From Flavobacteriaceae bacterium UBA1115 (lineage in GTDB: Bacteria > Bacteroidota > Bacteroidia > Flavobacteriales > Flavobacteriaceae): 22,750 nucleotides of DNA. Below, piece by piece: positions 1 to 9,500 of the stretch. Made by a program: the position numbers and the translations under genes. A model generated the notes under the pieces. The model saw nothing but the letters and a program-made list of their open reading frames with translations, had not been told where the DNA came from and made no database searches. The stretch is taken from contig DCBE01000044.1 of NCBI GenBank assembly GCA_002313325.1, forward strand, positions 1 through 22,750, written 5' to 3'. Every line of letters begins with the position of its first letter. The first letter of the stretch is position 1.

Positions 1-37
1 CGCTTTCGTTTTCAACTATATCTTTTGTTGCTTCCAT
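1..37 (-). CDS. Probable second cytochrome c oxidase subunit III, N-terminal fragment
   Basis: Only the first 12 codons are inside the window, read from an ATG at 37 and beginning MEATKDIVENES; the gene runs off the window edge. The identification is mostly by context. In flavobacteria the short subunit III gene after cyoE is commonly followed by a longer subunit III whose protein begins with a similar MEAT sequence, which I recall from the family but cannot check here. The gap to the preceding subunit III gene is 44 bases with no terminator, so the two are probably cotranscribed. No clear Shine-Dalgarno sequence precedes the ATG. The product name is an inference from very little sequence. 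Confidence 0.5.
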   Translation of the reverse strand, partial: MEATKDIVENES

Positions 38-81
38 GAGTGGTTGTTGGTTAAATTGATTACAAAATTACACATTAAAGT

Positions 82-657
82 TTATCTTAAAAAGTATAAG
101 AATACAAATAAATAGAGCCATAAAAACCCAAGGAAATGCCAGAAGGTATGTGCAAGCACAAAGCCCAGTGGGGCATCTAAATAAATACCTTTAAAATGAC
201 GAATAAGTACAATGATTAAAACAACAATTCCTCCAATAAGGTGGGCAAAGTGCGTTAATACCAATACGTATAAAAATGAGGTGGTTACTGTACTCTCTGC
301 CCCTGTAAAAAAATATCCATCTGCTACCACACCACTAAACCCAATCCATTGGGTGATAGAAAAAACAACAGCCAATAAAAGCGTAATAAGGGTGTAGCGC
401 GTGACTGCAGACGAATTGCCTGCTTTTAGCTTTTTAAACGCCATCCAAAAGGTGATACCGCTTACTAAAATGACCAATGTGCTGATGTGAAAAGCGGTTG
501 GAAGCTTAAAATTATCTAGCCAATCTGGGCGTGCCTTACTGACGACATAGGCACTTGTGAGGCCAGCGAACATCATGGTCATGCTTATCATGGCAAACCA
601 CAACATCATTTTTTTTGCTTTTGACAGGGGTGTCGTTAAAGAAGGATGAAAACTCAT
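82..657 (-). CDS. Cytochrome c oxidase subunit III, short form (heme-copper oxidase subunit III family)
   Basis: This 191-residue integral membrane protein has about five hydrophobic helices, around residues 18-38, 55-73, 87-107, 127-150 and 165-190. The N-terminal block with KKMMLWFAMISMTMMFAGL and the C-terminal block with AHTFWHFLGFLWLYLF are typical of heme-copper oxidase subunit III (COX3, PF00510) in the short form found in Bacteroidota. Subunit III packs against subunit I of the oxygen reductase in the inner membrane and supports assembly and proton uptake; it carries no metal. The ATG follows the cyoE stop directly (TAAATG, no gap), so the two are likely translationally coupled. Subunits I and II lie about 15 kb away in a different operon. 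The family is clear; the exact partner oxidase is inferred, because no other oxidase is visible here. Confidence 0.9.
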   Translation of the reverse strand: MSFHPSLTTPLSKAKKMMLWFAMISMTMMFAGLTSAYVVSKARPDWLDNFKLPTAFHISTLVILVSGITFWMAFKKLKAGNSSAVTRYTLITLLLAVVFSITQWIGFSGVVADGYFFTGAESTVTTSFLYVLVLTHFAHLIGGIVVLIIVLIRHFKGIYLDAPLGFVLAHTFWHFLGFLWLYLFVFLYFLR

Positions 658-1551
658 TTATACAAATTTATCTATTACGTAAATCCACTGTATCGACATA
701 ATATATATTATGCTTACAATCATTAGTTTTTTAGCGCTTGACTCAGATTGGTTTCTGTACAATAAGAAACCATACCACAAAAATACCAAACCCATAATAC
801 CTACCACCACGGCAGCGGGAATTGTCAGCGTCAATGTAACGCTCAATCCCGAAACTGGAAAAATCGATATCACTATGGTCCAAATCGTATATAAAATAAT
901 TTGAAATGCGGTGGCACGATCACGCTTTCCTGTGGGCAACATATTAATCCCCGCGCGTTGGTAATCCTCCTGCATTAACCAGCCAATAGCCCAAAAGTGT
1001 GGAAACTGCCAAAAGAACTGAATCATAAATAAGATGCCTGGCTCAATGCCAAAACTTCCCGTAACCGAAACCCAACCCAGCATAAAAGGGATGGCGCCCG
1101 GGATGGCGCCCACAAATACAGATAGTGGTGTGATAGTTTTCAGCGGCGTATAGGCACAGCAATACAGAAAAACCGAAATAGCACCAAACATGGCTGTCTT
1201 TGGATTGAAGCCATAAAGAATCACCAAGCCGATGATTAGTAATGCAGTGGCAATGGCAAATGTGGTTTGTGTTGACATACGCCCTGCTGGAATGGGGCGG
1301 TTTTGCGTACGCGTCATTTTGGCGTCAATGTCTTTTTCAATGATTTGGTTAAATGCATTGGATGCGCCTGCCAAGCCATAACCTCCCAAAGAGAGCAAAA
1401 AAACATGGAACGCCGATGGAACTTGCGCTGCTAGTAAATAGCCCGCAATAGAAGAAAAAACGACCGTAAGGCTTAACCGCAATTTAGTGAGCATCAGGAA
1501 ATCGGTCACAAAAAGAGACAACGCAGGAGTTTTATGGGTCTTAACTAACAT
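658..1551 (-). CDS. cyoE: Protoheme IX farnesyltransferase (heme O synthase)
   Basis: This 297-residue protein belongs to the UbiA prenyltransferase superfamily. It transfers a farnesyl group from farnesyl diphosphate to protoheme, giving heme O, the precursor of the heme A used by aa3-type oxidases. It is a multi-span inner membrane protein with about eight or nine hydrophobic helices. The Asp-rich substrate and magnesium site is visible at residues 68-86, with D74, D76, K78, R81 and R85 in the context EKDIDAKMTRTQNRP. A second conserved loop, QEDYQRAGINMLP, lies near residues 195-207. Length is normal for the family (about 300). It is also called ctaB. It is the first gene after a recognisable promoter and is joined without a gap to a subunit III gene, which fits a role in building the oxidase encoded nearby. 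Confidence 0.95.
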   Translation of the reverse strand: MLVKTHKTPALSLFVTDFLMLTKLRLSLTVVFSSIAGYLLAAQVPSAFHVFLLSLGGYGLAGASNAFNQIIEKDIDAKMTRTQNRPIPAGRMSTQTTFAIATALLIIGLVILYGFNPKTAMFGAISVFLYCCAYTPLKTITPLSVFVGAIPGAIPFMLGWVSVTGSFGIEPGILFMIQFFWQFPHFWAIGWLMQEDYQRAGINMLPTGKRDRATAFQIILYTIWTIVISIFPVSGLSVTLTLTIPAAVVVGIMGLVFLWYGFLLYRNQSESSAKKLMIVSIIYIMSIQWIYVIDKFV

Positions 1552-1573
1552 ATAATGTGCGTGATTGCGTCTG

Positions 1574-1604
1574 CAAAGATACTGTAGAAATGCAGCTTAC
1601 GCAA
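1574..1604 (-). promoter_or_regulatory. Bacteroidota-type promoter for cyoE and the subunit III genes
   Basis: Read on the minus strand, TATCTTTG at 1581-1574 matches the Bacteroidota -7 consensus TAnnTTTG exactly. A TTG at 1604-1602 sits 20 bases upstream, in the position of the -33 element. Transcription would start roughly 5-7 bases below 1574, leaving a leader of about 15-20 bases before the cyoE ATG at 1551. It lies in the only real intergenic space between the tonB pseudogene and cyoE. The match is by eye; no start-site data are available. Confidence 0.6.
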
Positions 1605-1637
1605 CGCAATCTGCACAAAAGAATGCAGCTGTTTTTA

Positions 1638-2333
1638 TTACTGTAAACGAAAGTTTATAGGATAACTAAAAGGCACACGAACCGCACGGCCGAGTTGGTT
1701 GCCTGGTGTCATGGTTGGAAGCCTGCCAATAATACGCGCTGTTTCTTTTTCGAGATTTTTATCTGTCCCTCTAGTTCTAATTCCTATAATGGTGCCATCT
1801 TTATCAATTATAAAAGTGACAAATACTCGCACTTGTATGCCCATTTCCTAGGCAATTTCGGGGTAACGGAAGTTTTTGAGCACGTGACTGTCCAGCTTCT
1901 CTTAAAACATTTTTCTGCGTTCAGATTTTTTCACCCGTTCGCAACCCGAAAACAAGGGGACGTCTTCAGTAATAGCAAAGAGGACGTCTGCTACTACTTC
2001 CCGCTCCATTACTTCTACGTCCTCTATGATTTCTTCTTGGGTCGTTTCGGTAGATTCGATAACCTTTCTTCTACGTCCTCTTCGTTCTTTACAACCTCCA
2101 AAACTTGAGTTACAACAGCAGGGGGCGGGGGTGGGTGCGTTTTCAATTGTTCTGTTAGTGGTACATCTTCAATTTCATCATCAAGGTTCAACATTCCAAT
2201 ATTAATAGATGTTTTCTCGTAAGTCTTGTACTCGACCAATTTCCAAGATAAAAAAACGAGACATAGACTTGTTGCGAAGTATAGGGCGTTGTTTTTAGCT
2301 AAATCAACCTTAGGATTTTTTTTTAGGTTCCAT
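1638..2333 (-). pseudogene. Decayed TonB-like energy transducer, second tandem copy
   Basis: This is a broken paralogue of the intact TonB-like gene just upstream, and it aligns with it from start to stop. The expected ATG at 2333 reads MEPKK and then hits a stop, because the A-run at 2324-2316 has nine bases where the intact copy has eight. After that frame slip the N-terminal helix, acidic stretch and Pro-run can be read, to about 2065. There one base is missing compared with the intact copy (AAAGG against AAACGG), shifting the frame again. Further on, two glutamine codons have become stops: TAA at 1904-1902 (equivalent to Q146) and TAG at 1850-1848 (equivalent to Q164). The final 68 codons are open and match the intact TonB domain at 50 of 68 positions by my count. 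The second conserved Cys (C144 equivalent) is Met. Four independent lesions make sequencing error an unlikely full explanation. Confidence 0.9.
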
Positions 2334-2378
2334 AAACTAGGTATTAAGTTTAGTTTAATAAACATAAAAAAAATTGCC

Positions 2379-2403
2379 AAAAAAACCCCGTAAACACCGG
2401 GTT
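2379..2403 (-). terminator. Rho-independent terminator after the intact tonB-like gene
   Basis: On the minus strand, five bases after the tonB-like stop, AACCC (2403-2399) can pair with GGGTT (about 2388-2384 or shifted by one), with a loop rich in T and G. A run of seven T follows at 2385-2379. The stem is short, so strength is uncertain. Its place between the two TonB copies would cut the downstream copy off from upstream transcription. Confidence 0.6.
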
Positions 2404-2407
2404 GTTG

Positions 2408-3109
2408 CTATTGTAACCTAAACGTAATAGGAATACTGAAGGGAACGCGAACAGGCCGTCCGCGTTGTTTCCCTGGAATCATGGTTGGAAGCTTGGCAAT
2501 AATACGATTAGCTTCTTTCTCTAAATTCTTGTCTGGCCCACGGGTTCTGATACCTGTGATGCCACCATCCTTTCCAATGATAAACTGAACATACACACGC
2601 CCTTGAACCCCCATTTCTTGTGCAATTTCGGGATAGCGGAAGTTTTTAGCAATATGGCGCTGAATTTTCTCTTGGAAGCATTTTCTACGTTCAGATTTTT
2701 TTACGCGCTCACATCCTGGAAATAAGGGAACGTCTTCAATAATGGCAAAGGGAACGTCAACGTCCAAATCCTCTTCCATCACTTCAACTTCCTCAATAAT
2801 TTCTTCTTGCGTCGTTTCCGTGGATTCGATAACCGTTTCTTCTACTTCTTCCTCGTCTTCAACTACCTCAATAATTTCTGGTGCTGGAGGTGGAGGTGGA
2901 GGTGGTGGCGTTTTGATTTGTTCTGTGATCGGCACAAGTTCATCATCGTCATCATCTACATTTAGTGCCTCATAGCCGTACATAGATTTGTCGTACGTTT
3001 TCCATTCGATTGCTTGCCAGGAAATTAGGAGTACTGAGCAAAGACCAATAGCAAAGTAGAGCTTGACATTTTTTCTTAAATCAGCGTTGGGATTTTTTTT
3101 CGGTTGCAT
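2408..3109 (-). CDS. tonB: TonB-like energy transducer, intact copy
   Basis: This 233-residue protein has the layout of a TonB family transducer. A short cytoplasmic N-terminus is followed by one membrane helix at about residues 16-33, then a periplasmic linker with a run of eight prolines (68-75). Next comes a very acidic, Glu-rich stretch (79-118) and a C-terminal TonB domain (PF03544) from about 150 to 233, with YPEIAQEMGVQGRVYVQF and RVPFSIPITFRLQ. Cys133 and Cys144 (FPGC, KCFQ) may form a disulphide, as in many Bacteroidota relatives. TonB proteins couple ExbBD and the proton gradient to outer-membrane receptors; no exbB, exbD or receptor gene is in this window, so its receptor is unknown. 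It is separated by 75 bases from gcvH, has its own terminator, and is followed by a decayed tandem duplicate. Confidence 0.85.
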   Translation of the reverse strand: MQPKKNPNADLRKNVKLYFAIGLCSVLLISWQAIEWKTYDKSMYGYEALNVDDDDDELVPITEQIKTPPPPPPPPAPEIIEVVEDEEEVEETVIESTETTQEEIIEEVEVMEEDLDVDVPFAIIEDVPLFPGCERVKKSERRKCFQEKIQRHIAKNFRYPEIAQEMGVQGRVYVQFIIGKDGGITGIRTRGPDKNLEKEANRIIAKLPTMIPGKQRGRPVRVPFSIPITFRLQ

Positions 3110-3149
3110 TTGAAACTTTTATTGAAAAGCTAAAATAATAATTTTAATT

Positions 3150-3157
3150 CAAGTATA
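3150..3157 (-). promoter_or_regulatory. Possible -7 element for the tonB-like gene
   Basis: On the minus strand TATACTTG matches TAnnTTTG at seven of eight positions counting the free ones, and would give a leader of about 35 bases. I see no convincing TTG about 20 bases further upstream. The region between gcvH and tonB is AT-rich, so a chance match is quite possible. Confidence 0.3.
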
Positions 3158-3184
3158 GTAAATAACATAAAAAGCATGCTTAAT

Positions 3185-3562
3185 TTATGAAATAACAGCT
3201 TGATACCCCTCGTGTGTGAGCAAGGTTTCTATCTGTGAGAGGTCACTGATTTTCATTTTTATAATCCATCCTTGGTCATAAGGATTGTCGTTTACCAGTT
3301 CTGGTGTGTCCTCAAGGTCTTCGTTAAAAGCAGTGATTTCACCCGCAAGGGGTAAAAACAAATCGGAAACTGTTTTAACAGCCTCAACGGTTCCGAAAAC
3401 CTCTTCTTTATCTAACGATTCGCCTATGGTTTCAACCTCAACATATACAATGTCACCCAATTCGCCTTGTGCAAAATCCGTAATGCCAACCGTTGCTTCT
3501 TCGCCTTCAATACGAACCCACTCGTGGTCTCGGGTATATTTTAAATCCTCCGGAATGTTCAT
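3185..3562 (-). CDS. gcvH: Glycine cleavage system H protein
   Basis: This 125-residue protein is the lipoyl carrier of the glycine cleavage system. It shuttles the aminomethyl group between the P protein (glycine decarboxylase) and the T protein, and its dihydrolipoyl arm is reoxidised by the L protein. The lipoylated lysine is K63 in FGTVEAVKTVSDLF, and the N-terminal YTRDHEWVRIEG and the NPYDQGWIIKMK stretch are standard for the family. Length is normal. The gene starts 33 bases after the sprA stop with no terminator between them, so it is probably carried on the sprA transcript. The P, T and L genes are not nearby, which is common when gcvH stands alone. Function is assigned with high certainty from sequence. 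Confidence 0.97.
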   Translation of the reverse strand: MNIPEDLKYTRDHEWVRIEGEEATVGITDFAQGELGDIVYVEVETIGESLDKEEVFGTVEAVKTVSDLFLPLAGEITAFNEDLEDTPELVNDNPYDQGWIIKMKISDLSQIETLLTHEGYQAVIS

Positions 3563-3595
3563 CTCTCAATTTTTTCTAAATGTAAAGCAAACACC

Positions 3596-6500
3596 CTAAT
3601 TTCCAAAATTGTAGCGCACGGTTATTCCAGCACGAATATTGGTTTGCGGGAAAGCCGTTGATATGGCAAATTTTGAGAACGCATGGTCGTAGAAAAACAA
3701 GGCATTGAAATTACGAGAAAGTGCATAATCCGCTGATAATTTTAGCGACCACAAGCGTTGACCGGCAGTAACCTGATCACTCAAAAGATCTAGGTTTCGA
3801 ATAAGCGTAACATTTTCCCGAACAGATAAATCCGCTTTGATGTTAATGTCTCCTTTGAGCTTGGTTGACTTACCGCCAACATTGGTTTTGAACTTTATGT
3901 CTTTGATACGGTAACCCATACCCACAATCCATTCGTCACCATAAGTTTCGGTGAGCAAATTGTTGTCAAGAGACAAGGATAATGCGCGGTCTTTGCGTAC
4001 TTCAGCAGAAATTTGAAAGCTGTTCTTAAGTTCGAAATCAAGCTTAATCAATGGGTTAAATTGCTCCACCAAGTTTACGTTGGTGTATAAAATTTTGTTC
4101 ATAAAGTTCCCTGACTGATCGTTACCGTTCGCCTGAAATTCAAGATTAGTGGCAAAGGCATTGAGCGTATGGCTGGCGCGGTATCCGTGTGAAATTGCAA
4201 ATCGGTTGAATCGCTTTTTAAATGATTTCAAGCGCATAAATCCGGTATACTGCATGTTCCAGTTGGGCAGCGGGAAGCTGCGTTTTGCATCCATACTAAC
4301 CGAATTTGGGTTTGCTCCAGTATAGGCAGCAAAAAATGCAGGAATAAGCACTGCTTGATTGGTTTTTCCATAGCCTGATGGGAAGCCATCTGCATCAATA
4401 TTTCCAGCTAGAATACCTCTTGCAGTACCCATTCGTTGTGCAATAACCAGTCGGTTTGTTTTGAGATCTTCAAAGGCTTTTGATGCCAGTCCATTTCCAC
4501 TAAATGAGGTGCGCAACATGATGGTTGAAATTTCAAAATTACCAAACAAGCGTGGCGACAATGCGTTGTAAACCCCATTGACAACACTAAAGTTTTCAGA
4601 ATTGTTTTCTGAATAACTGCGGTTGCCCGTTAGGTCAAGCTGCAATCCTTGCAACAACCCAATTTCAGCGTTGTAGGAGATTTCGTTGTTGTGTACGTTT
4701 GTATACGCTTGGTTAAAATTTGGGAATTCTGTGAGCCATCCCCTTTTTGCAGCCTCAAAACGAATGTCGTCTTGACGACCCAATGCAAATGCTATTCCAG
4801 GGTTAGCCGTTCCTAAAAAGCCTATGTTTTGGGTATATCCCGGCAACACAGTTCCGTTGTTTTCACTATACGAAAACTGAATACGTCTTAATGCGGTAAC
4901 TACCCCAATCAAAGAGTTCTTGATTTGCACTCCTGCTTTCTCTTTGTCGCTTTTTTTGGTGTTTTTACGCAAGCCCAAGTTGTTGTAAAGCGCTTGCATA
5001 TTGGCACTTCCGTTCCATTGAATCGTATTGGCATTCTGTAGCGTATGAACTCTACCAAGTGAATTGTTATTTTCATCTACCACATTGGCCAAGGCGGTGG
5101 AGCCTCGCTGCCAATTAAAATTGCCTGTGTAAGAATAGGTTCCGTCTAAGAATGACAGTAGTGGAATAAACTTAAATGGAAGCTGATAAGTAGCACCTAT
5201 AGACTGGTCAAAACGATCCATTTGACCCGTGTCCCAAATACCATCCCAGACATCCAGTGAGGTGTCTATTTGTGTGCTGCCCGCAGTACCATTCTTCAAA
5301 TAATTACGAACGATATTTCGGCTAGATGCAGAAAAATCAAAACGGAATGAGTTGGTTAGATTGTGATTAACCGTGAACAACCAATCAAACAGGTAGTTGC
5401 GCTGTTGTAGGTCGGGTAAGGGCAACTGGCTTGTAGCATCCATGCCATCTAAAAAGACCTGACGGAAACGTTGGCTTTGGAAGGTTCTGTTGATGTTTGC
5501 CGCAAGTGAAACCGAGCTGGGCATCAAATTGAAATTAATTTCAGATAACCAACGCAAATACTTTTTATTGGTTATGGCCTGTACTTTGCCAAGTGGTTTT
5601 ATCGATAGCGGCTTGAATGAATAGTTATATCCTGCACCCAAACGCACATCCTGAAAGGCAAAGTTTTCAATTTCAAAATCGTTTCTGTTTTCTTCGTTAT
5701 ATGAATAGGAAAGGTCAAAATTCTCAATGTCAAAAAAGTCTTGCTTGGCATCTGGAGCACGCTGCTTACGCACGCCTATTAGGTTGATGCTTTTGAGTTT
5801 GGCAAAACTAATGGCCTGATTGCGAATGGCATCGCGTTCGCCTTGATTGTCAGCGGCGTATAGTCTGTCTTGTAACTCAACATCCCTGTAAAAAGGATCG
5901 TATTTTGGTGTTATAACTTCTTGGTTGTAACTGTAGCTTACAGGCACTACTAGTCCCCATTTTTTGGGAAATAGCATCCCCGCATTAATGCTTGTAGCTA
6001 TGCCATAAGAGCGGGTGTCGTCTTGGCTTCGCATGTTTGGTGACTGATCAATAGCACCAAACCCTACAGTAGAGATGGCCCCGTTTAATGTGATATTTGC
6101 AAAGTCTGCCAGGTTCGCATCCACCGAACCAATAGCAGCCCAACCGCCACTAGAGTCAATTTCTGACAGGCGAAGTTCATTGAACCATACCTCGCCATCA
6201 AGGTTGTCCCCTGCGGTAGTGCTGGGGTTTTTAACCCCCACGACCAAGGTTCTAATAGCCCCAAGCGTTGGGTTACCACGAATGGCTAATTTGTATTTTT
6301 TGCTCCCCGGCAATGTGGAGCTTGGTGTAAATTCGTTTATAAGGTCGAGATTCTCATCGAAATAGGTAGCCCCTAATATTTCTCGGGTAGCAATGGATTT
6401 GGCCTTGATTTTTGTGAGCCATTCTAGAGGGATATCTATCTCGTTAGATGCCACTTGCCACACCTCCTCGGCGGTTAAGTTATTTGACACCCCGTTGGTA

Positions 6501-9500
6501 TAAGCCGTTGGCTTAAGCGGAATTTCAATTTGATAATAGTTTTCATCTGTATCAGTTCCCAACCTAATAAAAGCCACCATGCGTTCATCTAAGTCGTCAT
6601 TGGCACCGTCGCCCGGTAAGGGGTTTTCGTCAGGCAGTGACTCGGCATGTAAGAACATGCGTAAACGCTTGTATTGACGCATATCCAAATCAATGTGCTT
6701 GTATACCCCTTGTCCGTCTTGGGGGGCCAAATCTCTTACTCTTAAAGACAGGGATTGTTCGTTTTCACGAATCAAGTTGTTGTAACTGTTCAAGGTCTCA
6801 CGCAGAATTCCCGGTGGTAGTTTATAACGTATGGGTGTTCTTGTTTCGTTCTCCAACACATTGACCGCACTTACTTCAAGCTGGGTGTTTGGGTGCAAAA
6901 TTTGCTTGGTATTGAGTGGTGTGGGCACTCGTGTCCAATCGGCACGAACAATATCCAATGTGCCAAAACGGAAAAACGTTGGCTGGCTAAAACCTGTTAA
7001 CATCATACGCAAAAAGCGAATTGATCTGAGGTCATTCATCCCATTTATGGGTTCAAAATAATTTCTTTTCTGTGGAGCGTCATAATACGCTGGAACAACA
7101 GGTACTCGGAATTGTAGCCAGCGTGAAGAAGTAACCTGTCCATTTGGCAATGCAATATTGTCTTTTTCACGTACATCAACCAAGAACGGGTGGTTGCCTA
7201 CCTGCATGTTTTTTTGAATGGGAATACGATATTGATAATACCTGTCAATGGTATTCATGGTATTGTCCTGATTTAAATCTTCAGCATCTGGTGTAGTGTA
7301 TGAGCCCCTAAATTGTTCTGTAACTTCGATCGGGGAGTTGCCTTGTGTACCGTTGTAGTTTTTATAGCGATCCAATACAGAACCACTACCTTGACCAAAA
7401 TATCTGTAGTTGTCACCTGCGGGATCATCCGTCGGGCCGTTGGTATAAATAATGCGTTCTTCATCGTCGTTGAGTCCGTCCAAACCGACGTCTTGCAGGC
7501 TGCGGTTTTGCCCATCGGCATCGAAAGCATAAACCAGCGACTGCGTAGCTGGTGTGACTCCCCAAGCCGTATTGTATGTATCCGTATTTTGACCGGAAGC
7601 TGGAAGTCCGTTTTCGTAAACCTTGCGTCCATCCTTTAATACGTCTTCCGAAATATTCCCCAAATGGAATACCAATTCACCCAAATCATCCGATGCAGAC
7701 GTTTGCTCTGAAAAAGTATCTAACAGCCAAAATCCAATATACTCCACATTGGACTGTGCAAAGTCAGTGGTTGACATGGCACGAGTAATTCCTGCCCAAT
7801 TGTCTTCCGATGAAGATCCAAAAGAAGGGGCGTTATTATAGGGCCCACGTTCGTTTGGATAATAAGCCAAGTCAAAAGTATACTGCACCATAGACTGGCC
7901 TTGAACAATATCTTGCTGAGGAAATATTTCTTCAATAAAAATACGCCTTGCTTCATTGGTCGAAAGGTCATCGTCAGTTATGCCGCCTGGCCTTCTATTG
8001 GAATAAAACAAGGGATCGATATTGTACCATGCAAGTTTTGCGCGCTGATAAGCTGCACTTAAGTCATCTACATTTACATTTGAACCAGCAATAGGCAATT
8101 GTTGTGAGGGAGCAGGCACGCTGGAGATAAACCAAGAATAGGTGTTTCTAATGTCAAGGTTGGTCTGCGTTCCTTCAAAATCATCTATGTATGTGGTGGC
8201 AGCCTTGTTAAGCTGGGTGCCTCTTGGCTGTCCCACTTTCAAATAAGCTGCCTCTGCCCGAATGGAAACATTTGATGGTACTCGGCTATCAATATTGGGA
8301 AGCTTGTTTACCATTCTTGTGAGGAAAGGAATCTCCTTTGAGAAATTTCCACTCAATCCAAGCATTGTATTGTTTACTGGCTCTGAACCGTAGTTTGCTT
8401 TTTGGGTTAGGGGTCGCTCGCTCAGGCGCAAATACGTTCCACCCAGTAAGAGGTCATCATTTACTTTATGTTCGGCAGTAAAGCCCATAAAACGCTTGTT
8501 CTGTTGACCAAAAAGGGTGTTGCTTTCAGTAGAAACCTCAATTGGTATATTCGAATTTTTCACACCCTCATTAAGTATGGTTACACGTCCCATCTGATAA
8601 TTTACCGTGTAGTCTAATCCCTCTTCAAGTAACCTACCACCAGCGGTAACGCGAACAGAACCTCGTGGGACATTAAAAGCCCCAAGTGCTATTCCCTGTC
8701 CGCCACCCGTTGAATTATAGCGTCCTTTTAACTCAAATTTATTATAACGTTGGTAGTCCGCCGCGTCTACTTTTGTGATATCGTACATCTCTTTGTAGAC
8801 ATACTTCTTTTGGTTTGGATTGTATAAACTTCTGTTGGAATAATCTTCACTGTGATCCTTTCTCAACAATTCAAATAAGTACTCGCCAAAAGGCTCTATA
8901 CTTGGGAAAATAATTTGTCCTTGTTCTGGAAGCACGGTAATTCCGCTGATAAAATCAAAAAATCCATCTCCCTCGGCTTGTGCGTCTTTATAAATATTAA
9001 GTCTATCTAAGCCAAAAAGGTTAAGTAAAATACGCTCCTCTGTTCCTGCGGGCCATGCATTGGCTGCGCCTTGTTCAGCTGCAGGAGTAATAAAATTTGT
9101 TGGTGAGGGGTCAGTATACACAATATTGAAAACAAAATCTTCTTGGTCTAGCTGAAATGCTCCGATGTTATAGACGTTTTTCATCATCAAATCAAAAACG
9201 GGTTGTGCTACATCGAGCACCGAGCTTTTAAGCATTTTAACCACTAAACTATTATTGCTAACAATTGGGGTGGCGGGTAATCCAGAGACGGTAGTTGCCG
9301 CAACACCATCGCCAGCAAATTCCCCTACTTGATAAACTTGTCCGTTGACCGTATATTGAAAAGCAACGGCTAATACCTCGTCGTTATTCAAAGGTTGCGT
9401 TAATGAGATATAACCCAACTGCTTATGTAAGGTATATTCGGCTGGATTTAACTTTCGAGCACTTTCCAAAATGGCGTAATCACGACCCTCTGTCACTAGG

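Noticed and set aside
1611..1628. Inverted repeat CTGCA/TGCAG between the tonB pseudogene and cyoE
   Set aside because: The stem is five pairs and no T-run follows on the minus strand. On the plus strand a T-rich stretch follows, but no plus-strand gene needs a terminator there.
1638..1844. A 68-codon open frame with a good TonB C-terminal domain
   Set aside because: It begins at an internal Met right after a stop codon in the pseudogene frame and has no membrane anchor or promoter, so it is a remnant and not a separate gene.
2024..2380. A 118-codon open frame that looks like a free-standing small membrane protein
   Set aside because: Its first 17 or so codons are upstream sequence read before the shifted A-run, and its last codons follow a one-base deletion. 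It is the N-terminal part of the TonB pseudogene.
2742..2975. Plus-strand open frame rich in Ser, Thr and Gly
   Set aside because: It is the complement of the Glu/Asp- and Pro-rich linker of the TonB-like gene; repetitive codons on one strand leave the other open.
3172..3181. Perfect 10-base palindrome AAGCATGCTT after gcvH, followed by T on the minus strand
   Set aside because: A palindrome with no spare bases cannot form a stable hairpin loop, so it is not a good terminator; a protein-binding site is possible but unsupported.
7273..7971. Several open frames on both strands inside sprA
   Set aside because: They show no recognisable domain and lie wholly within a very long, well-conserved coding frame.
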